Shown here: positions 57,541-64,000 of the stretch, in pieces
How positions within the stretch are numbered: the stretch's first letter is position 1
How the letters are laid out: each line of letters begins with the position of its first letter
Assembly: GCF_023065955.2 (NCBI RefSeq)
Contig: NW_026622808.1
Span: forward strand, 49,860,475 to 49,924,474
Length of the DNA: 64,000 nucleotides
Source of the DNA: Ursus arctos
Lineage: Eukaryota > Chordata > Mammalia > Carnivora > Ursidae
Reading direction: 5' to 3'
Translations under genes and position numbers: made by a program
Notes under the pieces: generated by a model
Seen by the model: the letters and a program-made list of their open reading frames with translations, nothing else
Databases searched by the model: none
What the model was told of the DNA's origin: nothing

Positions 57541-57702
57541 CTGGTACACGTCCCGCAGCCCGCACCACGTCCGCAGCACCTGGTGGCAAGCCCGCAGCCT
57601 CTCCGTGTACCATCTCCGCAGCGTGGACACGGTCAAGTTCCACACGAAGCGGCTGCCGCTGAACAGCAGGTCCTCCACGCCACACATGAACACCGAAGCC
57701 AT
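57541..57702 (-). CDS. FRMD4B: FRMD4B coding exon 1 (start codon to first splice donor)
   Basis: This exon encodes the 54-residue N terminus of FRMD4B, a FERM-domain scaffold of cell junctions and cortex that binds cytohesins (GRP1), which are Arf GTPase exchange factors. On the minus strand the ATG at 57702-57700 sits in a good start context (gcggcATGg). The reading starts MASVFMCGVEDLL and ends at GLRDVYQ, where CAG is followed by gtgagc, a consensus donor, giving a phase 0 intron. The segment precedes the FERM domain, is rich in W, R and L, and has no signal peptide. The exon lies in a CpG island. Identification rests on my recollection of the FRMD4B N terminus and on exons 2 and 3, which continue the same frame. 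Translation past the donor gives only GC-rich noise, so the longer ORF here is not real. Confidence 0.92.
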
Positions 57703-57862
57703 GCCGCCTCCTTGCCTGGGACCCCGGGGCGACCCGGCTCCTGCAGCTGCAGCCCAGCAGAGCCCCGCCGCCGCGGCCCGACCGCCTAGGCTCCGGCCAC
57801 CGGCTTCTGCGAGCAGCCCGGGGGTGGGGGGTGGGGGTCAAGCCTGCCACTGAACTCGTCTT

Positions 57863-57895
57863 TCACCGTGCGTCCTGGCCAGCCTCCGGCGGCAT
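57863..57895 (-). other. Possible 10-codon upstream ORF of FRMD4B
   Basis: On the gene strand an ATG at 57895-57893 opens a short frame closed by TGA at 57865-57863. It encodes ten residues and ends 160 nt before the main ATG. Context is moderate (G at -3, C at +4). It matters only if the transcript starts upstream of 57895, which the sequence cannot show. Confidence 0.3.
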
Positions 57896-57903
57896 GCCCC
57901 GGG

Positions 57904-57908
57904 ATTGG
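57904..57908 (-). promoter_or_regulatory. CCAAT box (NF-Y type)
   Basis: ATTGG on the plus strand gives CCAAT on the gene strand (cgCCCAATcccg), about 200 bp upstream of the ATG and 55 bp from the GC box. CCAAT and GC boxes often occur together in CpG-island promoters, but this is a short motif match. Confidence 0.4.
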
Positions 57909-57963
57909 GCGCCCGCCAGCCAACGGCTGCGGCTGGCACACAGAAGCCCAGTGTCCACCCCCG

Positions 57964-57973
57964 CCCGCCCCGC
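57964..57973 (-). promoter_or_regulatory. GC box (Sp1/KLF-type)
   Basis: The plus strand reads CCCGCCCCGC, giving a GGGGCGGG core on the gene strand about 265 bp upstream of the start codon. It is a motif match only, within the CpG island. Confidence 0.45.
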
Positions 57974-58164
57974 CGGCTGGCAGCGCCGAGCGAGCTGCGC
58001 TAAGCTCCGCCAGGCGAGCCCTCGGCGCTCCCGGGGCGCGGGAAGCCCTGGCTTGCGAGGACTCCCCCTGGCGCTCCCCGAGTGCGCTGGGCAGAGGGGG
58101 ACGTGGAGCGACTCTTTGCAGGCAAAGACGAGAGCTGCATTTCAGCGCTCTTGCTTGCACGTTC

Positions 58165-58216
58165 TGCGCGCGCGCACACACACACACGCGCACGCACACA
58201 CACACAACACACACAC
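58165..58216. repeat. Alternating purine-pyrimidine tract (CG)n(CA)n
   Basis: From 58165 to 58206 purine and pyrimidine alternate without a break for 42 bp, first as CG repeats, then CA repeats with CG insertions; a further short (CA)n follows. Such tracts can adopt left-handed Z-DNA. It forms the upstream edge of the FRMD4B CpG island. Confidence 0.9.
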
Positions 58217-59840
58217 CCCAGCCCGAGTCTCCTAAACCGCTTTGGGGAGCATCTTACTTAACACTACAGGGGCTTTGCTCTGTACGTGCTGATAAATATC
58301 TCTGGGCAGCCACAGATGCGGGAGAGAAAAAAAAAAAAATCCTCCGAAGCATCCCTCTGGACACCACTTCCCTGGGGGAACAGCCCTGAACGTTTCCTTG
58401 GTTGTGCTGGAGGCGGGAGATGAAGACACCAGTCTCAGAGCAACAGTGTCTGCGGGGCTGCACAACCCGCCTTTGCTCCTCCTTTGAGGGGCTCCAAGAA
58501 AATGACAAGTGCGGGTTGTTGCCAGCCAGAGGGCAGGTTCCCTCACCTTCAGACCCCACTAATTCCAATGCAGCAATCTGTTCGTGGGAAAAACAGAGAG
58601 TGTTCTTGGTCTTTACAAATAGCTTCCAGTTACTATTTGCTGGGAAACAGAAGCTCACAAGAGAATCCTTGGTTTGGTTCTGGAAAATTCAGCCTCTGGA
58701 TATGTCTAGCAGCTGCTGCCAGCACCAAACAGCACGGGGAGTTTATTCCTGACTCAAAACCGAAGGAAACTGTTGGACCACTCGTGAAGTCACCAGATAA
58801 TTAATGTTCTGTTGTTTTTTTTTTTTAAGTTCTCCCCCTGGAATTGATATTGCCTAAGGCATTTGGGAAAAGGAGCCCAAGGAGCCCCACATACCACCAG
58901 TCTCTGTTTCCCTTTAGAATATGTGTAGAATTCAGTTCCATATAACAGTATAACATTTCTTATAGCAAAAGCACAGTGGCAGATTTCAGGATGTTGTTTG
59001 TTCCTGAATCCATCTGTAGGACAATTGTCTGTGTCACACCTGGGCTGTTATCTTGGCTATTGAGTGGTGGGGAATTAAGGTGCCAAAGCCTTTCTCCTGA
59101 ACTAACTCAGAGCTTCAGAACAGATTATCGACAAGTAAATCAGCTTTATTTCAGGTTTCAAATGTGCCTTTGGAATCTTACTTCAGGTGAAACTCAATCA
59201 GTCAGAACACAAAAATGTGTTCTCAAAGTGCTTATTGTTTTGGAAGTACCCATAATCAGGGAACATTTAAATGACATGTCTCCTACTACTTTTTACTTAT
59301 TACTAAGAAAATCGCCTAAGAGTTTTTGTTGAATTAGTTCACTGGACACAAGACCTGATCTAAAATTTGGAAGCAATTCTTCGCGGTAAGTCTACTCTAT
59401 GTGCTCATGAGTATTGGCGTTCTGACACTGTTTTCCAACACAATGGTCACAGTGTTTACACAAAATCGCAAAATACTAGGTCTTACGGAATCAAAAGAAA
59501 CTGAACTAAGTATAGTTTGAAAATGAAATGTCATCCTTCTAATGGAAAACTACTGAACTTCCAAAATGGAGTTTTAGTATGAGTGAATGGAAGTGGTACA
59601 TTTATTTAACGATGCACTGTGACTGTATTCTCGGAAATGTCGGGCAGCAAAGGGAATACCAGAATAAAACCTCCAACAGGTCAATTATCTCTGTCTCATG
59701 ACACCATGCTCTCAGAAGAGATGCTCTAGAAACCGGGGCTGTTCTCTCTCTGTGCACAGGTCTAAAGGCAGCGCTCAGTTCAACCTCAGTCATTTTCATT
59801 CCAGATTTCCAAAGTCGGTGCTTATACTATTCTGGAAAGT
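58217..59840. other. Upstream intergenic unique DNA
   Basis: Immediately upstream of the FRMD4B promoter. A and T runs (58326-58338, 58815-58828) but no repeat family or exon recognised. Confidence 0.5.
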
Positions 59841-59854
59841 GGCATGTGGTGTCA

Positions 59855-59990
59855 GGGTTCTCAAAGTGCGGTGCCTGAACCAGCAGCATCAACATCATCA
59901 GGAGAACTGGTGAGAGATGCAAGTTCTCAGCCCGCTCCGGAATCAGAAACTATCGGGTGAGGTCAGCAAACCCCTGTGCTCATGTGGCCT
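59855..59990 (+). mobile_element. MER5A-like hAT transposon fragment
   Basis: TTCTCAAAGTGCGGTGCCTG, ACCAGCAGCATCAACATCATC, GAGAGATGCAAGTTCTCAG and GGAATCAGAAACTATCGGG follow MER5A in order. Confidence 0.85.
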
Positions 59991-60061
59991 CTGGGGGATT
60001 CCCACTAAAGGGGGAAAAGCACTGTTGCAGGGCATGGTGGGCAGAAGCCAAGTCTCCTACA

Positions 60062-60215
60062 AGAAAGACACTGACTTAAATCCCTGCTCCTTAAGACCCC
60101 GTACAAGCGCCTAAAACCCACAGAGCCTCAATGTCCTCATCTATAAAATGGGGATAATATCAGAATCCACTATCTAGGGTCAAATATTCCATATCAAGTG
60201 TTCACTGTAGTGGCT
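60062..60215 (+). repeat. MIR SINE
   Basis: CTGACTTAAATCCCTGCTCC, GAGCCTCAATGTCCTCATCT and ATAAAATGGGGATAATATCAG follow forward MIR. Confidence 0.82.
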
Positions 60216-60828
60216 GGCAAAGGGAAGCACCGAAAGAAAACAAACTACCACCACCACTCAAATCATGAATTGTTTCAATTTTTTCTATGCAGATAAAACA
60301 AGTTTTTTTAAAAAAAAATTTCAACTCATCATCTACTTCATTTTCCTCTCCCTTTCTGTGGGTTGGAGGTTACAGTTGGTGGTGATTTGTTTGCAGGGAG
60401 CAATTCTGGTCACTTTCGTTCAAGTTCCCAAAAAGCTTTTTGAAGCTCCATCTTCCCCAGCACAGCCAACCTTTGCTGTGGACTCTCAAAGCTGGATGCA
60501 AGACAAAGACACCAACGTCCACACTGATGCCGCCTCTTACCCAAACGGCTTTCCTCTCCTGTGGAAGGAGAAGTTTGGTGCTCTAGGACAGGGAAGGAAG
60601 GGCAAGTTCCTCCTCACCAGGGACCCATGGAGGGTGGGGTGGTAGCCACTGAACCCAGATGTGCAGCCGTGGAGAAAAGAGGGACCCAAGTGCGGCATTG
60701 TTCTTAAAATGGACTAACCACATGGGATAAACCAGATCCCAGGCACACACCCTTGAAGCTGGCCTGAAATTTCCAGTGGAAAGGGAGCTAAATCAAGCTG
60801 GCTTCAAAATTATCTTGCTCATAATTCA
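60216..60828. other. Upstream intergenic unique DNA
   Basis: No repeat family recognised. A 126-codon frame at 60265-60645 has no domain or splice context that would support a gene. Confidence 0.45.
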
Positions 60829-60857
60829 TTCTTTCTCTTTTTCTTTCCCTCTTTTCT

Positions 60858-60919
<62 letters not shown>

Positions 60920-60946
60920 CTCCTTCCTCCTTCCTTCCTTCCTTTC

Positions 60947-61014
<68 letters not shown>
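60829..61014. repeat. 186-bp pure polypyrimidine compound microsatellite
   Basis: Not one purine occurs on the plus strand for 186 bp. It is built from (CTTT)n, then CCTT-type units, (CTTT)n again, and a (CT)n run of about 17 units. Confidence 0.96.
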
Positions 61015-61017
<3 letters not shown>

Positions 61018-61337
61018 CTTTCCTCTTTAGCATCAGAGTTCCCTGCAATACGCTGTAATTTCCTGCAGCTCTCTCTGGAGACTTAAGAAGATGCTTCAGG
61101 TGACAGCATTACTCATACACCTGGGAGTTCTGCTACGGAGGTAAAAGAGAAATTGTCATTATCCCTGAGGCTCCTGTAGGTTCTCCTTTGAGCAATCAGC
61201 AGGAAGAAGAGCACAATGCTGGGAAGACAGCATGAAATGCCAACCTCTGTTTCTAGAAAGGGATAGCCAGTTGGTAACATTGTAGCTTCCAATGGTCCCC
61301 TCTGCCCATCAAAAAGACAGAGTTCACTGCCAGTGGA

Positions 61338-61544
61338 TTTTTTTTTTTTTTTTTTTTTTTTTAGACAGAGAGAGAGCAAGTGGGGAGGTGGGTGGAGGGG
61401 CAGAGGGAGAGGGAGAGAGAATCTTAAGCAGGCTCCTTGCCCAGCGCGGAGCCCAACGCGGGGCTCGATCCTACAACCCTGAGATCATGACCTGAGCTGA
61501 AATCGAGTTGGACGCTTAACCCACTGAGCCACGCAGGTGCCCCC
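61338..61544 (-). mobile_element. Can-SINE with long poly-T side
   Basis: Reverse copy beginning with 23 or more T and ending GAGCCACGCAGGTGCCCC. Flanks TGCCAGTGG (61328-61336) and TGCCAGTGG (61546-61554) give the target-site duplication. Confidence 0.93.
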
Positions 61545-61659
61545 GTGCCAGTGGGCATTTTTAAACTGTACTCCTCTACACACCTGAAAAGCCAGTGTTG
61601 GTAAACTCTGAGAGACCTTGAATGTCCGACTTGGGCTTGAGGGGGATAAAAACAAGATC

Positions 61660-61890
61660 TAGTTGGCTCTCAATCAGGGGCAATTTTGCATCCCTCCCTC
61701 TGGGACATTTGTCAATATCTGGAGACATTTTTGTTGTCACAACTGGGGGTGGTGCTACTGGCGTCTAGTGGGTAGAGGCCAGGGATGCCGTTCAACATCC
61801 TATAATCCCCGGGACAGCCTCCACAAAAAAGAACTCTTCTGCCTAGAATGTCAGTCATGCAGGGGTCGATGAACCCTGGTCTAGTTAAAT
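61660..61890 (+). mobile_element. Non-autonomous hAT-type DNA transposon (MER type)
   Basis: CTCTCAATCAGGGGCAATTTTG, TCTGGAGACATTTTTGTTGTC, GTCTAGTGGGTAGAGGCCAGG and CATCCTATAATCCCCGGGACAG match the same family as 14075-14262, in the opposite direction and better preserved. Confidence 0.8.
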
Positions 61891-62559
61891 GTTCCACTCT
61901 GCTCTTCTGCTCACATGACTTCCATGGGGCGAAACATTCTTCCCTCTTGAAATTTTCTCCCCAAAGGCAGATTGGGGAAGAATGCAACAATCATTCTTGA
62001 TGGTTTTTGGGGCACTTATAAAAGAGCTCTAATGAACTTAACGTCCTTTGAGAAAGAACTGGAATGTCATTTTCTATTATCTTCACCCACCTTTTTGTGA
62101 TTTGTCATTAAAAGTGAAGAATAGTAATTTTCATCATAAACTATTTATATTTTGGTACTTTGACTTTTGGTTTTATCATGTCATTTACGTTAGAGACTCC
62201 TTAGTTGGGGCAAAGCCTTTCTTTGGCACATTATAAAAATTCCCACCACAATGACCCCAAGGTGAAATACTGATGTCTCCTTTGGGCCATGCAATGCTAC
62301 AAAATCTCTCACGTGGCAGGATATTTCCCCTTCTTCCCCTTTTCTCTATGACACTGTAAGCTCTATCAGGAAGCCGTGTGGGTGAGGTGGGGGTGGGGTG
62401 GCTGGATGGTCTCTCCCTGTTGAGGAGTACCCCTTGCATTGGAAAATGTTTTGTGACCCCAGGCTCTGCCAGGAGTGCCCCCAGTCATGATGACATCAAC
62501 AACAAAAGCACCTCCACGCATTTTGAATGTCTCAGATATGGTGGTAGCTACCACCATTC
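61891..62559. other. Upstream intergenic unique DNA
   Basis: No repeat family or exon recognised. Confidence 0.5.
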
Positions 62560-62574
62560 AGAAACCACTGGTAG

Positions 62575-62782
62575 GGGGCGCCTGGGTGGCGCAGTCCTTA
62601 AGCATCTGCCTTCAGCTCAGGGCGTGATCCCGGCATTCTGGGATTGAGCCCCACCCGCATCAGGCTCCTCTGCTGTGAGCCTGCTTCTTCCTCTCCCACT
62701 CCCCCTGCTTGTATTCCCTCTCTCGCTGGCTGTCTCTATCTCTGTTAAAATAAATAAATAAAATCTTAAAAAAAAAAAAAAA
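62575..62782 (+). mobile_element. Can-SINE, young-looking
   Basis: Forward copy of the TGTGAGCCTGCTTCTTCC subfamily. A perfect 15-bp target-site duplication, AGAAACCACTGGTAG, lies at 62560-62574 and 62783-62797. Confidence 0.96.
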
Positions 62783-62819
62783 AGAAACCACTGGTAGAAG
62801 TAGGGAAAATGTCTCATTC

Positions 62820-62892
62820 ATATTTATTTCCCCAGTCGCTGGCACATAGCAGGCAATCAGTAAATGTTTATTGAACTGACAAATGAATGACT
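62820..62892 (+). repeat. L2/MIR 3' end fragment
   Basis: TCGCTGGCACATAGCAGGCAA and TCAGTAAATGTTTATTGAACT form the common 3' terminal motif of L2 and MIR. Confidence 0.7.
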
Positions 62893-62964
62893 ATTTGTCT
62901 CAACAGTGAATACAGAAAGAAGTTCATCCGTCCCCAAAATACATACTCTTGTTCCTTAAAAAAA

Positions 62965-63420
62965 TTCTGCATTGAGTTTGCATTATGTGTTAGGCAGGAG
63001 ACTAAGTACTTAGAATGCACTGTAGCAAAACAGAGATGATCTCTGTCTCAGCGGGTCTTAGAGTAGAGTGGGGAAGGCAGACGATTGACCAAGTAATAAG
63101 AGGAAGCAGGCACTGCCACAAGGATTATAGGGGAGACATGTAATGTAGGATGAGGGGGTCAGGGAATGCATCCCATGACTGCGGCTGAGACTGAGACGGA
63201 GGGGTGAGTAGGAGAGAGCTAGGTGACAGGGGGAGGAGACATGCAAATAAGGCTCCAAGGCAGAAGAGCAGGAAGATTCACGAAGCTGTATGGCAAGCTG
63301 GATCCCAGATTTGTGGAACTCCGAAAAATTGGCAGTAGGGGGATGCCTGAACAGTAGGGGGGCAGGGAAGCCCATCTGGGCAGCAGCTGTGGAGTTCCAG
63401 GGGTGAGAAGAAAAGACTTA
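62965..63420 (-). mobile_element. L2 LINE 3' region
   Basis: TTGCATTATGTGTTAGGCAGG, GCAAAACAGAGATGATCTC, GTCTTAGAGTAGAGTGGGGAA, CGATTGACCAAGTAATAAG follow reverse L2; the part beyond 63200 is weaker. Confidence 0.68.
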
Positions 63421-64000
63421 GGGCAGGCTTATGGGAATGTCTACATAACTAAGCCAAAGGAGTCCACATGTCTCTCATTCCCCCCCACCCCCGGGGACCC
63501 GAGGGCGTTAACCTGCAGAACAGGGTGAGGATTTGATGGGTGAAGGTGCCTCCTTCAAAGCAACTGTGCAGAGGCAGGCTTCGCATTCAGGAGTCTGTTT
63601 GCCCCTCCCCCTTCCACATCCCAGCCGAAGGAGGAGGCAGGAGGGCTTGGCGGGGACAGAAGTTCTGCTTCAATCCCACTTGAGCCAGAGGCTAGGTGGT
63701 CTTGTTCTTCCCTCCAAGCCTGCTTTCACTTCTCTTTCCCTTTGGCTGAGAGAGCAAGGAGCATCTTGCAGTCTCGGACTCCAGCAGGAAGAGATGGAGG
63801 GGAGTGTCAGAAGTAGCAGAATCCTGAAGGGGAAGGAACCAGTCATGATTGCCCACAGTCCAGGGCTGACTAGTAGGCTGCTTCGGTTCTGCTGTCCTGA
63901 CTTTGAATGGCTTTTTGGCATCATAAAGATCTAAAAACACTACACACTAAATAATATCCAGCACTAAGACATCTATCCAGCTTCTATCCTTTGGCAAACT
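63421..64000. other. Upstream intergenic unique DNA
   Basis: No repeat family or exon recognised; frames here have no supporting splice sites. Confidence 0.5.

Larger units (their letters stand above)
57703..57960 (-). other. FRMD4B: Probable FRMD4B 5' leader within the CpG island
   Basis: This GC-rich sequence lies directly upstream of the FRMD4B start codon. The transcription start cannot be fixed from sequence; there is no TATA box, as expected for a CpG-island promoter. The nearest upstream ATG on the gene strand is at 57895, so the last 190 nt of the leader hold no upstream ATG. The boundary at 57960 is a guess placed near the GC and CCAAT boxes. Confidence 0.5.
57460..58165. promoter_or_regulatory. 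FRMD4B: CpG island promoter of FRMD4B
   Basis: About 700 bp of dense CpG stand out from the AT-rich, CpG-poor surroundings, with frequent GCGC, CCGCCG and CGCGCG words. It covers exon 1, its donor and the upstream region. Such islands mark broad, TATA-less promoters, often active in both directions. No TATA element or initiator stands out. Confidence 0.85.

Noticed and set aside
57458..58389. Many overlapping long frames in the GC-rich region on both strands
   Set aside because: GC-rich DNA has few stop codons. Several of these frames start at non-ATG codons (the one from 57850 begins with GTG), and only the frame ending at the 57541 donor continues into exons 2 and 3.
60776..61030. Frames of SFFLSFFLS or RERERE repeats
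   Set aside because: Translation of the pyrimidine microsatellite.
1163..62782. Regularly recurring near-identical 200-bp units, considered as an array or CRISPR-like system
   Set aside because: They are dispersed Can-SINEs in both directions with A-rich tails and separate target-site duplications, not a repeat-spacer array.

Overview
This is mammalian nuclear DNA, not a prokaryotic or viral locus. About 27 tRNA-Lys-derived Can-SINEs (A box TGGCTCAGT, CT-rich body, AAATAAATAAA tail, target-site duplications) and carnivore-type L1 3' ends show a carnivoran. One recurrent SINE subfamily (body 'CTATGAGCCTGCTTC', then a TCGCTGGCTGTCTCT block) resembles copies I associate with bears and giant panda, so an arctoid caniform, perhaps an ursid, is my best guess; that part is inference.

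The window carries the 5' end of one protein-coding gene on the minus strand, which I identify as FRMD4B (FERM domain containing 4B, also GRSP1). Exon 1 (coding part 57541-57702, 54 codons) lies in a CpG island, exon 2 (3740-3805, 22 codons) follows after a 53.7-kb intron, and exon 3 (979-1073, 95 nt) after a 2.7-kb intron. All three have consensus splice sites, the phases fit (0, 0, then 2), and the joined frame runs into the ubiquitin-like F1 lobe of the FERM domain. The rest of the gene lies left of base 1.

Layout from the left: 1-978 is intron 3; 979-1073 exon 3; 1074-3739 intron 2 with a Can-SINE 89 bp from the exon 3 acceptor, a truncated L1 and MIRs; 3740-3805 exon 2; 3806-57540 intron 1, filled with SINEs, MIR, L2, old L1, small DNA transposons, microsatellites and stretches of unique DNA; 57541-58165 exon 1, 5' leader and CpG-island promoter, with a 42-bp alternating purine-pyrimidine tract just upstream; 58217-64000 upstream intergenic DNA with no exon I recognise. 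In other mammals the gene upstream on this side is MITF (known synteny, not visible here).

I found no RNA gene, CRISPR array, prokaryotic-type system or novel gene. The most useful observations are the recovered FRMD4B gene structure, the promoter-proximal Z-DNA-type tract, two SINE insertions at one target site, a 49-bp recent tandem duplication, several young SINEs with perfect target-site duplications, and a few unique blocks that could be conserved non-coding elements.
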